Origin: Planctomycetaceae bacterium
GTDB lineage: Bacteria > Planctomycetota > Planctomycetia > Planctomycetales > Planctomycetaceae
Assembly (NCBI GenBank): GCA_020426505.1
Contig: JAGQPX010000058.1
Location: 1-64,000, forward strand
Direction: 5' to 3'
DNA length: 64,000 nucleotides
Shown: in pieces, positions 33,998-42,986 of the stretch
Position numbering within the stretch: position 1 is the stretch's first letter
Layout of the letters: each line of letters begins with the position of its first letter
Made by a program: the position numbers and the translations under genes
The notes under the pieces: model-generated
What the model was told of the DNA's origin: nothing
Seen by the model: only the letters and a program-made list of their open reading frames with translations
The model's database searches: none

Positions 33998-36133
33998 CTA
34001 CTGAGGCATCGTCCCGGCGAAGCACAGCACGGCACGTTCACGATCACCTCGACTGGCGTAGACGCGTCCCAACAACTCGAGCGCCCTGACCCGCATCTGC
34101 GGACTGAGGTCATGGCCGAGTAACTTGAGACAGGAGGTCTCAACCTGATCGATCTGTTGCTGTTGGAAATACAGTTCTGCGAGGCGCATGAGGGTAATGT
34201 GTGATCCCTCGGTTGTGGGGTCGTTGATCGCCCGAAGCAACAGCGCCTCTGCTCGTTCGTCGTCGTTGGATTCCATCAGCAAGTCGGCCAGTCGGAGAGC
34301 CAGGTGCTCACGAAGCTGTGACGGTGGTGCCTCGGTGATCGATTGTTCAATCAACGGGATAGCCAGATGTCGCAGCCCAATCTCCTCAAGAGCTTCCGCC
34401 TTGAGCATGACGTGAGCGAGACCCAATTCGGAGTCGTTACTCAGATGACTTGTTGCCGAGATGAGTGCAAGTCCGTCACGTTCTTTGCGCGAGGGGGTTG
34501 TTGCTGAGCGATAGCGAGCCAACCCCGCCAGGAAGGCCGCACGATCCCGATAGGGTTGAGTTTGTAGAAGATCGCGACTCTCCATCAGGGCGACGTTCGC
34601 ACGCTCCGGTTGATTATTCAGCAAGTGTGCGGTGGCCAGGGCCAGCAGAGACAATGCGCGGAGGTCGTCATCTCGCGTGACGGTCACTCCTCGCATCAAA
34701 GGCCGCGTCGCGTCTTGAGGCAGGTTACGTTTCAGTGCTGTCTGTCCTGCCAACAACAAGGCTGCGGACTCCAAAGGTTGTCCACGACTGGCATCCATCG
34801 CTCCCTGAAGAGCATGAGCCGCTTTCTCCAGGTTCTGTTCTGCCAGCTCCACCTTCGCCAAGTTGAACCACGCCTCTGGTTGCACAGGGGAGCGAGGAAA
34901 GCTTCGAAGAACATGTTCATAATGTCGCTGCGACGATTGAAAGTGGCCTCGAAAATAGGAGAGGTTTCCGAGCAGGAGATACCCTGCTGGGGTGTCAACG
35001 TGGTCCGGGTTCCAGAGAAGGGCCGCAAGCAAGGCACGCTCGGCCCGCTGCCATCGCCGTTCCTCCTGTTGTTCCGAAGTCAACTCGTGTTCGGCGACAA
35101 TCCTGAGTCGGCCATCATCGAACTCCCATGCAATGCCATGCGGCGCTAGCAGCCAGTCAAGAATCAGATTCGCGGTCTGTTCCTGAAAGTCGAGGGCAAC
35201 GGTACTTGTTCGCACAACGTCACCTACGGGCTGAGACCATTCGACGACCCATCCCGCCTCTTGCGAGAGTTCAGAGATCACGCGAGGGACTGTGGTTCGT
35301 GCAAGGCGACCGCTGAGAGTCACCGTCTCGGGACTTGACTCGGCCAGTTGATGAATAACATGGATGCCAACCGGGCAAAGGTCACTGACCATCACAGGAA
35401 CCGGTTCGACCTGAGGCAGATAGCGGTTCGGATCGAACGAGCGTTGCGGCGGACATACGACTTCTGGATGCCAGATTCGGGACTCTGATCGTCCCATCAC
35501 AGCGATGGCGGCGATATGACTCAGCAGATACAACGCGTCTCCGGTGACACGCGGCGACAAGTGATGGGCCGCCTTCCGGGACAAGACCCACCTCTGCAGA
35601 ACGCCGAGTGCTGCTGCGGTGTGGCCCAACTGATCAAGGATTCGGGCTTCGCCCAGCAGGGCGTATTCCTGCAAGACCCCACCGGCATTCAAGTCAGTCA
35701 CCGCTTGGTATCTCGCCAATGCTTCGGGGTAGTCTCCCAATGCTTCCGCACAGAGCGCCAGCCGATACGTCACGTCAGTCGTCCCCTGCTCAGTCTCCGA
35801 CTCGATTGCCTGTCGGTATAGCCGAAGCGCAGAGGCGGCGTTTCCGCTTGAGAGCAGGAGATCACCATGTACGAGCAAATTGGCAATCTCCTGTGTTGAG
35901 ACGAGAGGAACATCGACCCCTTCCGACTCAGTGAGCGATGCTGACGATTCCAAGTTGATCGACTCCTGGCCGATGCGAGGAAGCGGATTGCGTCGAACTT
36001 CGCCTGAATGCGGAATCTCACTGCTTTGTGAGTTCAACATGAACATAGCCGCTCCAATTCCACATCCGACGCCAAATAGGGTGATCGCTGCGAGCCTTGT
36101 GAACGTGGTCGAGATTCGAAGAAGACGCTTCAT
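33998..36133 (-). CDS. Large TPR protein with embedded secretin/STN-type domain
   Basis: The protein has 711 residues from the ATG at 36133. A membrane anchor or signal lies at about 14-32 (AAITLFGVGCGIGAAMFML). TPR-like pairs flank a small domain at about 255-345: TVTLSGRLARTTVPRVISEL, then STVALDFQEQTANLILDWLL and IAWEFDDGRLRIV. This is the beta-alpha fold pattern of the secretin and TonB short N-terminal (STN) domain. The C-terminal half is rich in TPR pairs (WFNLAKVELAEQNLEKAAHA). It begins block C, divergent from flgM. TPR plus STN suggests a periplasmic scaffold for an outer-membrane complex. A link to the flagellum is inferred from context. Confidence 0.75.
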   Translation of the reverse strand: MKRLLRISTTFTRLAAITLFGVGCGIGAAMFMLNSQSSEIPHSGEVRRNPLPRIGQESINLESSASLTESEGVDVPLVSTQEIANLLVHGDLLLSSGNAASALRLYRQAIESETEQGTTDVTYRLALCAEALGDYPEALARYQAVTDLNAGGVLQEYALLGEARILDQLGHTAAALGVLQRWVLSRKAAHHLSPRVTGDALYLLSHIAAIAVMGRSESRIWHPEVVCPPQRSFDPNRYLPQVEPVPVMVSDLCPVGIHVIHQLAESSPETVTLSGRLARTTVPRVISELSQEAGWVVEWSQPVGDVVRTSTVALDFQEQTANLILDWLLAPHGIAWEFDDGRLRIVAEHELTSEQQEERRWQRAERALLAALLWNPDHVDTPAGYLLLGNLSYFRGHFQSSQRHYEHVLRSFPRSPVQPEAWFNLAKVELAEQNLEKAAHALQGAMDASRGQPLESAALLLAGQTALKRNLPQDATRPLMRGVTVTRDDDLRALSLLALATAHLLNNQPERANVALMESRDLLQTQPYRDRAAFLAGLARYRSATTPSRKERDGLALISATSHLSNDSELGLAHVMLKAEALEEIGLRHLAIPLIEQSITEAPPSQLREHLALRLADLLMESNDDERAEALLLRAINDPTTEGSHITLMRLAELYFQQQQIDQVETSCLKLLGHDLSPQMRVRALELLGRVYASRGDRERAVLCFAGTMPQ

Positions 36134-36310
36134 TTGCAGTGTTATTCCGGCTTGAAAACTCAATTGGCAGAGTCGTCGCAACCCGTAGAGTTTGCCGCGT
36201 GGCTATCAACACATCGGTCGAGAGTCATCTGAGAATTAGTCAGATTACCGGGCAAGTCTTCCTGCACATGTTCGATCAATTCCGGACGACTCCAACAGAG
36301 GTGTACTGCG

Positions 36311-36622
36311 ATGCAGATTCCATCAACAGGTGACGGAAGTCCCTCGGGACCGATTCAGCATGTCCACTCCGGACATGTGCGGAAGGGCCTGGGGACACAT
36401 TCTCAGGAGCGCAGTTCGTCAAACGAGGTTGGCGGCGTCGAACTCGTGGGGGGGCATGCGAAACAAATTCAATCGCTGGTGTCGAAACTGAGAGACATTC
36501 CTGCCTCGCGAGATGAGGTCGTTGAGACCGTTCGCGGTCGACTTGAACAAGGCGAGTACACAACACGTCACGCGGCAGAACGGACAGCTGCCCGTATTCT
36601 TGGTTCGGATGCCATCACTTAA
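36311..36622 (+). CDS. flgM: Anti-sigma-28 factor FlgM
   Basis: The protein has 103 residues. The disordered N-terminal half (Gly/Ser/His-rich) and the C-terminal helices IQSLVSKLRDIPASRDEVVE and VRGRLEQGEYTTRHAAERTA are typical FlgM. It binds FliA and keeps late genes off until it is exported through the finished hook-basal body. It lies 58 bases upstream of fliC in block D. Small size and the helix pattern make the call good though the family is variable. Confidence 0.85.
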   Translation: MQIPSTGDGSPSGPIQHVHSGHVRKGLGTHSQERSSSNEVGGVELVGGHAKQIQSLVSKLRDIPASRDEVVETVRGRLEQGEYTTRHAAERTAARILGSDAIT

Positions 36623-36680
36623 CCGTGCAGATAACTGACCGAATCACGGCAGTTCAAGCACACAGACTGGGGGATACGTT

Positions 36681-38093
36681 ATGGCTTTAACAATTGCCAA
36701 CAATGTGTCATCATTGAACGCTCAGCAAAACCTGACGCGGGCATCGAGTAGTTTGTCGAAGTCGATCGAACGGCTGTCATCCGGATTGAAAGTCAACCGG
36801 GGTGCGGACGGTCCGGCGGCTCTCGTGATTTCCGAAAAGCAACGAGCGCAAATCGCCGGTTTGAGGCAGGCGATCGAGAACTCCGAAAAGGCGGTCTCCG
36901 TCGTACAGACGGCGGAAGGAGCCTTGAACGAGATCAACAGCTTGCTCGTCAAGGTGCGTTCACTCGCACTGGATTCGGCCAACTCGGGTGTGAATGACGC
37001 TGACTCGCTTGCTGCGAACCAGGCAGAAATCACCAATGCGTTGGAAACGATCAATCGTATTGCGAACAACACGCAGTTCGGAACCAAGAAGCTGCTCGAT
37101 GGCTCTGCCGGTATCAGCGGTACGGCGACCGATGCGGATGTGAGTTTCATTGGGGCGACTTCAGATACATCAGCCGGTTCCTACGCCGTGGAAGTGACGA
37201 CCGAAGGCGAACGGGCAACCGTCTCAGGGGGCACACAACAGACATCCGCTTTGGCGGCCGCAGAAAACCTCACGATCAACGGTGTCGCGATCAGCTTAAA
37301 CGCAGGTCTCACTCAGGCACAGGTGATTAGCCGAATCAACGAGTTCTCGTCACAGACCGGAGTCACCGCAGAGGACGACGGTGGCGACACACGTCTGTAC
37401 TCATCCAACTTCGGTTCGGGGGCTTCCATCAGTGTCGTTTCTGATACGGCTGCAGCGGCGGACAGTTCCGGCATCGGCACGACTGCTTTGACTGACACGG
37501 GCGTCGATGTCGTCGGCACCATTGGCGGCACCTCCTTCACGGGGTCCGGCAACGTGCTCACGGCAACGTCCGGAGCTGCTCAAGGGCTGTCGGTACAATT
37601 CGCCACCGATCCGGCTGATGCCACGCTGACTGTCACCGGGGCCCAAGGAAGTGTCGCTGTGAGCGATAACTCGTTGATCTTCCAGATCGGTCCGAACGAG
37701 AACCAGACCGCTAAGGTCTCGATCTCCAAAGTCAACCCCACCTCCCTGGGAGCGGGTGTGACGGGCAACCAGTTCGGCAACCTCAACAGCATCGATGTCA
37801 CGACGGCAGCCGGGGCTCAGGATGCGATCGCGGTGATCGACCAAGCCGTCGATGATGTGACGAACCTGCGAGGTGACCTCGGTGCCTTCCAGCAGAACAC
37901 GCTTGATTCGACTGCCAATAACCTGCGAGCCACGTTGGAGAACACGGTTGCCGCCGAGTCAGTCATTCGTGACACCGACTTCGCAGAAGAGATCGCCAAC
38001 TTCACGAAGCAGCAGGTGCTCGTGCAAGCCGGGACCTCGGTCTTGTCGAATGCGAACCAGCAACCCCAGCTCGTTCTTTCGCTCCTCGGATAA
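36681..38093 (+). CDS. fliC: Flagellin FliC
   Basis: The protein has 470 residues. The N-terminal D0/D1 region reads ALTIANNVSSLNAQQNLTRA and ERLSSGLKVNRGADGPAALV, and the C-terminal region VAAESVIRDTDFAEEIANFT and QVLVQAGTSVLSNANQQPQL. Both are textbook flagellin. The middle (about residues 190-380) is Thr/Gly/Ser-rich, with a flagellin-hook IN motif (NGVAISLNAGLTQAQVISRI). It is the only flagellin gene in the window. A strong terminator follows the stop at 38133. Late expression under FliA is expected. Confidence 0.97.
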   Translation: MALTIANNVSSLNAQQNLTRASSSLSKSIERLSSGLKVNRGADGPAALVISEKQRAQIAGLRQAIENSEKAVSVVQTAEGALNEINSLLVKVRSLALDSANSGVNDADSLAANQAEITNALETINRIANNTQFGTKKLLDGSAGISGTATDADVSFIGATSDTSAGSYAVEVTTEGERATVSGGTQQTSALAAAENLTINGVAISLNAGLTQAQVISRINEFSSQTGVTAEDDGGDTRLYSSNFGSGASISVVSDTAAAADSSGIGTTALTDTGVDVVGTIGGTSFTGSGNVLTATSGAAQGLSVQFATDPADATLTVTGAQGSVAVSDNSLIFQIGPNENQTAKVSISKVNPTSLGAGVTGNQFGNLNSIDVTTAAGAQDAIAVIDQAVDDVTNLRGDLGAFQQNTLDSTANNLRATLENTVAAESVIRDTDFAEEIANFTKQQVLVQAGTSVLSNANQQPQLVLSLLG

Positions 38094-38132
38094 CGGATGA
38101 ACCCCGTCGGAATCTGAGGTCTGAATGGTACC

Positions 38133-38167
38133 GCATCCCGGATGCACAGGGCATCCGGGATGCTTTT
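38133..38167 (+). terminator. Rho-independent terminator after fliC
   Basis: GCATCCCGGATGC (38133-38145) pairs perfectly with GCATCCGGGATGC (38151-38163) across a five-base loop, followed by TTTT. The 13-bp GC-rich stem plus T-tract is a clear intrinsic terminator. It separates the flagellin transcript from fliD, which starts 20 bases later. It should allow abundant flagellin with less FliD. Confidence 0.88.
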
Positions 38168-38186
38168 CTAGACGAGGTGTGGTGAC

Positions 38187-40184
38187 ATGCTAACCATCGA
38201 CGGCATCGTGTCCGGCATCGACACGGAAGCCATCATCTCCGGCTTGCTGGAGGTTCAACAGAAACAGATCGACCTGTTACAAGGTCGGAGCGACAAAGTC
38301 GCTGCCCAGCAGGGTGCATTCCAGGGCATTCAAACTCAACTGCAAGCGCTGCGGTCAGAGGCGGGGCGGCTGGCCAGCTCACTCAACAGCGTCTTCGATG
38401 CGCGACAGGTCAATGTCAGCGACGAAGATGCCATTCTGGCCACGGCGTCGAATCAGGCGTCGCAGGGCATCTATCAGGTGAAGGTCAATTCACTCGCCCG
38501 GGCACATCAGGTTGCATCGCAAGGTTTCGCCGACGCGGATGCCAGCATCACTCAGGGAACGCTCACCCTCCAACTGGGCGACGCGTCCCCCGTCACGCTC
38601 ACAATCGATTCCACCAACGATACGTTGCAAGGACTGGCGACGGCCATCAACGACAGCGACGCGGGCGTCTCGGCGACCATCATTCAGGACGGCTCCGGGG
38701 GAGGCACCCCTTACCGATTGCTACTCACCGGAGAAGAGACCGGTGCAAGTCAAACCATCAGCATCACCAACAACCTCGCTGCCACTGGTGGGGGAGCCTC
38801 GCAACCCGCCTTCGACACCGGCAACCCGGTACAGGCCGCAGCGGATGCAAGCGTCACCTTGGGCAGCGGTCCGGGGGCGATCACGGTCTTCAGTGAAACG
38901 AACACCGTCGACACGCTCATCGGCGGCGTCACACTCACGCTGCGTCAAGCCGACGTCAACAAGGAGGTCACCCTGTCTGTCGAACCGGACACGGAACCAG
39001 CCGTCTTGGCAGTCGGAGACTTTGTCGATTCCTTCAACCAACTCGTCGACTTCGTGAATGCGCTCTCTGAATTCGATGCCGAAAGTGGTGAGGGCGGCAT
39101 CCTGCTCGGCAACCGCAATGTGACGAGCATCCTCAACTCTGTCCGAACGACCCTGTTGGAAGTCGTGCTAGGACTGAATGGAAACGCCAATCGACTCACC
39201 TCCATTGGCATCTCCGTCAACGACGATGGCCAGCTGGAATTCGACGAGTCGGCACTGCGAGATGTCCTGAACGGACAGAACTCGGACATCGAGGCGAGTG
39301 ACCTCAAACGTCTGTTCGCTCTCGACGGCCAGAGCACGCATGCCTCCATCCGATTCATCAGTGGCAGCTCACGTACACAGGCAACCTCAACCCCCTATCA
39401 AGTCGACATCACCCAGGCCGCCGAGCGAGCATCGGTCACGGCGACCAACACTCTGGCTGCGGAGCCAATCACGATTGACGGGACGAACAATACGTTCAGC
39501 CTGACAGTCGACGGGGCCGCCTCGGGCGACCTCACACTCACCGCTGGTGATTACACAGCTCAGGAGTTGGCCGACCATATCGAGTCGGTCGTCAATTCCG
39601 CCTCCACACTCGCCGGCAGAAACGTCTCGGTCAACCTCGAAAGCGGGAGTCTCTCGCTCACCTCAGAGACTTATGGCTCCAAATCATCAATCACTGTCGG
39701 GTCAGGCACAGCGAACGCAACGTTGGGATTTGCCGGTGGTGAGACGGACATCGGCCAGGACGTCGCGGGGACCTTCATCGTCGATGGACAGACGGAGTCG
39801 GCGACCGGTCGTGGTCAGTTGCTCATCGGAGAGAGCGACAACGAGTTCACCGCCGATTTGCAACTCCGTGTCTCTCTGACCTCCGCCGATGTGGTCGCAG
39901 GTCCCGAGGGAGAAATCACCATCACCCGAGGCGTCGCGGCCCGATTGGACCAGGTCATCAACGACTATCTTGACCCGGTGTCAGGACGGCTCAAGACACT
40001 CAATGACGGATTCGATGAGACGATCGACAGCATCCAACAGTCCATCGATCGTCAGACCGCAGTCTTCGAACAACAGCGAGAAGCCATCGTTCAGGAATTC
40101 ATCGCACTCGAATCGGCCATCAGCGAACTGAACACGACCAGCAGCTTTCTCGCCGCGCAACTGGCCGGTCTGAACGCCCGCTAA
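38187..40184 (+). CDS. fliD: Filament cap protein FliD (HAP2)
   Basis: The protein has 665 residues, longer than enteric FliD (about 470). The start reads TIDGIVSGIDTEAIISGLLE and QKQIDLLQGRSDKVAAQQGA. The end has the coiled-coil tail SAISELNTTSSFLAAQLAG. The core carries several flagellin-hook IN-type repeats. It folds as the pentameric cap that guides flagellin assembly, with FliS encoded next. The start codon lies 20 bases after the fliC terminator, and GGTGTGGTGA serves as a weak ribosome site. Confidence 0.95.
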   Translation: MLTIDGIVSGIDTEAIISGLLEVQQKQIDLLQGRSDKVAAQQGAFQGIQTQLQALRSEAGRLASSLNSVFDARQVNVSDEDAILATASNQASQGIYQVKVNSLARAHQVASQGFADADASITQGTLTLQLGDASPVTLTIDSTNDTLQGLATAINDSDAGVSATIIQDGSGGGTPYRLLLTGEETGASQTISITNNLAATGGGASQPAFDTGNPVQAAADASVTLGSGPGAITVFSETNTVDTLIGGVTLTLRQADVNKEVTLSVEPDTEPAVLAVGDFVDSFNQLVDFVNALSEFDAESGEGGILLGNRNVTSILNSVRTTLLEVVLGLNGNANRLTSIGISVNDDGQLEFDESALRDVLNGQNSDIEASDLKRLFALDGQSTHASIRFISGSSRTQATSTPYQVDITQAAERASVTATNTLAAEPITIDGTNNTFSLTVDGAASGDLTLTAGDYTAQELADHIESVVNSASTLAGRNVSVNLESGSLSLTSETYGSKSSITVGSGTANATLGFAGGETDIGQDVAGTFIVDGQTESATGRGQLLIGESDNEFTADLQLRVSLTSADVVAGPEGEITITRGVAARLDQVINDYLDPVSGRLKTLNDGFDETIDSIQQSIDRQTAVFEQQREAIVQEFIALESAISELNTTSSFLAAQLAGLNAR

Positions 40185-40215
40185 CCCGCTTCGCTTCCTC
40201 AAGAAAGCCCCTCCG

Positions 40216-40644
40216 ATGCCGAATCAACGACACTCCGCGTACCGCCAATCGACCGCTATCTCATGGACGCGGATCGACATGTTGCTTGCACTCTATGACG
40301 GAGCACTGTTTGCCACGCAACAGGCCGAACGAGCCATCCGGACTGGCGATCAGGCATCCCTCGCACGAGAGCAACCGCACGCACAGAGGTTGATCACGGA
40401 ACTCATGGCAGGCGTGGATGTCGAGCAGGGGGAGCTGGCGAGTAACGTCCATCAACTGCTGACCTTCTGTTTGATTCAAGCGACAGGACAGTCTCCCGAA
40501 GAATGGGCCAGCGCCGCGTCAATTCTCACGCAGCTGCGGGAAGCCTTCGCTCAGATTCGCGATGAGGCCGTCCGACTGGAGCAGTCTGGTCGGATCCCAA
40601 AACTGGATGACAGCACCCTCGAAGAAACACTCGCGGTCGGGTGA
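40216..40644 (+). CDS. fliS: Flagellin export chaperone FliS
   Basis: The protein has 142 residues and is helical. The typical FliS core appears as RIDMLLALYDGALFATQQAE and RLITELMAGVDVEQGELASN, then VHQLLTFCLIQA. It binds newly made flagellin in the cytoplasm. It follows fliD by 31 bases. The stop is only four bases from the converging stop of the second motB-like gene. Confidence 0.88.
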   Translation: MPNQRHSAYRQSTAISWTRIDMLLALYDGALFATQQAERAIRTGDQASLAREQPHAQRLITELMAGVDVEQGELASNVHQLLTFCLIQATGQSPEEWASAASILTQLREAFAQIRDEAVRLEQSGRIPKLDDSTLEETLAVG

Positions 40645-40648
40645 CCTC

Positions 40649-41383
40649 TCACTCCCAACGTCTGACGACCAACGACACGCTCGGACGTTTAGCTGTCTTC
40701 GAACCCCACGATCGGCCACTCGACTTGAGCTTCTGTTCGGGGTCCTTCAGTTGGAGATATGCGGCAACGTCCTGCTTCAGTTGGTGAGCTTGTTCAATGG
40801 CGCGAGGCCATGCAGTCATCGACGGGGTAGTGGCCCAGACGATTATCTCCGCTTCATAGCCGTCGCGTCGCAAGACCGGAGCGACCTGCCTCGCCGCCGA
40901 CAACAACTCAGGGGAGGCTCTGCCAGTCTCGGTCTCCAGCTTGGCGAACAGGTCGAATGCCACCTCGCCATCGACCGACGGTTCGGTCGAGATTTCGTGC
41001 CAGCGATTGACCTCGTGCAGAAAGCGTTGAAAGTCCTCGTGTTCGCGGTCGATGATCCGTTGACGATCGTCCGTGTTTTCATCACCGGTTGACGCTCCGG
41101 TCACGTCTTCGTCTTCGTCGGCGGGGACGATGTACAGCGGCGCCGGGGCCTCCAGTTGAAAGGCCTGTGCTGAGAGCTTCGACGAGAAGATGCCGGGCAC
41201 ACCGAACGACTTCAATGCCTTTACAAACGAACCGGTCCCCGAATGCAGATTCGCGCCTGTTTGCTCTTCGGCCAGCGAGTTCAGCACGATAAAGAACGCC
41301 AGCAAGGCCGTCATCGTGTCGCCAAATGACACAAGATAGCCTTGATTGGGTCCGGATGGCGGGCACCTCTTTTTACGCGGCAT
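40649..41383 (-). CDS. Second MotB-like stator protein
   Basis: The protein has 244 residues. A single N-terminal membrane span follows a basic start (PNQGYLVSFGDTMTALLAFF), and the critical proton-binding Asp is residue 22 (FGDTMTALL). The C-terminal half shows ASPELLSAARQVAPVLRRDG and YEAEIIVWAT, resembling the OmpA/MotB fold, but the peptidoglycan-binding residues (TDxxG, then NxxLSxxRA) are not visible. It directly follows the first motB gene in operon E. It may pair with the same MotA or replace the first MotB. Confidence 0.82.
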   Translation of the reverse strand: MPRKKRCPPSGPNQGYLVSFGDTMTALLAFFIVLNSLAEEQTGANLHSGTGSFVKALKSFGVPGIFSSKLSAQAFQLEAPAPLYIVPADEDEDVTGASTGDENTDDRQRIIDREHEDFQRFLHEVNRWHEISTEPSVDGEVAFDLFAKLETETGRASPELLSAARQVAPVLRRDGYEAEIIVWATTPSMTAWPRAIEQAHQLKQDVAAYLQLKDPEQKLKSSGRSWGSKTAKRPSVSLVVRRWE

Positions 41384-41430
41384 GACGGCCTCCTGGGCGA
41401 TGTCTTGGGGCGAACCTCGATCTTGCAGAC

Positions 41431-42096
41431 TCAGGTTCCCACTTCGCCTCTCTCTCGTACGGTCCGTGTGAGCCTCAATAACAATTGTGGATCAGTTGAC
41501 GTCGATTCTCCGATCGCGACGGAGACGCGAAACGTTGCGATGCCCCCGCGAGAGACTAGTTCGTCGGCCAACTCCAAGGCATCGTCGACGTGCCCGGCAT
41601 CGGAGACCTCCAGACGAACGTCCAGTGGTAATCGCTGCATTTGTTTCGCCACCATCCTCATCTGTTGCTGACCAATCTCGGTGACTTGCCCCTGGTCGTC
41701 GATGAGCAAAGTCAGGGGCATCTGGATGGTCATCCGTTTCGCATCCGCCAACCGATGTGGTTTCTCAAGCGATTTCAGACCTCGATCCAGAGATTGTCGT
41801 TCGGGATCGGAGTCAATCGGAGGCATTTCACTCCCGCGCAGGGTGAGTCTTGCAGTTCGAGGTCGAAATCGCATCAACAGGGAGTCGTTGTCGAGGGCTC
41901 CTGGGTTGCGACCGGCCACTCCTGAGGCCGATCCTCCTCCGAACATGGCGACTTGCATCCGTTCAAAGTTTTCCGGCTCGTTGGTCGCGAATGTCAGCAG
42001 CAAAATAAAGAAAGTCATCAGCAGCGTGATCACGTCGCTGTATGTCATGAACCATGCAGGCACATCATCGGGTTGTTGGCAGCATTTCTTCGGCAT
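41431..42096 (-). CDS. motB: MotB-like stator protein
   Basis: The protein has 221 residues. The span WFMTYSDVITLLMTFFILLL holds the conserved Asp at residue 21 that takes up the ion. The C-terminal half (RMVAKQMQRLPLDVRLEVSD, then ALELADELVSRGGI) is a shortened OmpA-like fold. The Asn and Arg that hold peptidoglycan are not clearly conserved, and the whole is shorter than enteric MotB (about 308). It lies between motA and the second motB-like gene. Stator function is very likely. Its wall anchoring looks atypical. Confidence 0.88.
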   Translation of the reverse strand: MPKKCCQQPDDVPAWFMTYSDVITLLMTFFILLLTFATNEPENFERMQVAMFGGGSASGVAGRNPGALDNDSLLMRFRPRTARLTLRGSEMPPIDSDPERQSLDRGLKSLEKPHRLADAKRMTIQMPLTLLIDDQGQVTEIGQQQMRMVAKQMQRLPLDVRLEVSDAGHVDDALELADELVSRGGIATFRVSVAIGESTSTDPQLLLRLTRTVRERGEVGT

Positions 42097-42147
42097 GGGA
42101 GTGGTCGGACAACGAGGGACGATGAGGGACGGAGTTTCAAGCAGCGA

Positions 42148-42918
42148 CTATGCAGCTTCGCGTTCTGGTCGTCGTGATGGCGACAGGAAGGCATGCAGCC
42201 GCTCCTCGACCGCGCGAGGAGCATGACCTTCAACAAGCGACGTCAGGCCCATGATCATGAGTTCGCGTAACAGAACCTCTTCCTGACTGCGGGCCTCCAG
42301 TTTGCCGGCAAGGGGAATACAGAACAGGTTGGCAATGAGCGCACCGTACAGTGTCGTCAACAGGGCGGTTGCCATGCCGACACCAATTTGGCTGGGGTCG
42401 TCGAGTGTGCGTAACATCTGCACGAGTCCGATCAGGGTGCCGATCATTCCAAAAGCGGGTGCAGCGGCTGCGGTTGCGTCCAACAGCTTCTTACCGGTTT
42501 GATGCCGCTGTTCGATGTAGCCGACCTCTGTTGACAATAGTTGCTCGACCTCCTCAGCCGGGGTTCCGCCGATCACCATCTCCAGGCCGCGTGTCATAAA
42601 CTCGTCAGTGATCGTTTCCATCTCGCCTTCGAGCGCAAGCAGTCCGTCACGACGGGCCTTCGTCGAGAGCTCACGAAACTGCTCAATGGTCTCCTCCGTC
42701 GAAGGTAATGCAGTAAGGAAACACTTCTTCGTGACAGCGAACACGGAGATCACATTGGCCAACGGAAAGTTGATCAGGATCGCGGCGATCGAGCCTCCCA
42801 CGGTGATCATTAGCGATGGAATGTTGATAAACGGACCGAGACCGCCGCCGCCAATCAAGATCGAGCCGATCACCAGCGCGGTGCCCATGAGGAGGCCAAT
42901 AACTGTGGCGATGTCCAT
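42148..42918 (-). CDS. motA: Stator protein MotA
   Basis: The protein has 256 residues, the family norm. Four membrane helices are visible, starting with IATVIGLLMGTALVIGSILI. The cytosolic loop with FRELSTKARRDGLLALEGEM carries the charged residues that touch FliG. The later helices read AAPAFGMIGTLIGLVQMLRT and GVGMATALLTTLYGALIANL. Together with MotB it makes the ion channel that turns the rotor. Only one motA serves two motB-like genes here. Confidence 0.95.
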   Translation of the reverse strand: MDIATVIGLLMGTALVIGSILIGGGGLGPFINIPSLMITVGGSIAAILINFPLANVISVFAVTKKCFLTALPSTEETIEQFRELSTKARRDGLLALEGEMETITDEFMTRGLEMVIGGTPAEEVEQLLSTEVGYIEQRHQTGKKLLDATAAAAPAFGMIGTLIGLVQMLRTLDDPSQIGVGMATALLTTLYGALIANLFCIPLAGKLEARSQEEVLLRELMIMGLTSLVEGHAPRAVEERLHAFLSPSRRPEREAA

Positions 42919-42986
42919 TTGATTCTGACCTTTTGTGTTCTGTTCGTGTATCTCGACGAGTTCTGTTGTTCAACAAGTAAATAACT

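Noticed and set aside
36619-36645. Possible sigma-28 promoter before fliC (TAAC-N14-ACCGAAT)
   Set aside because: Only the CCGA core and TAA agree with TAAA-N15-GCCGATAA, and the spacing is short. Too weak to list as a feature.
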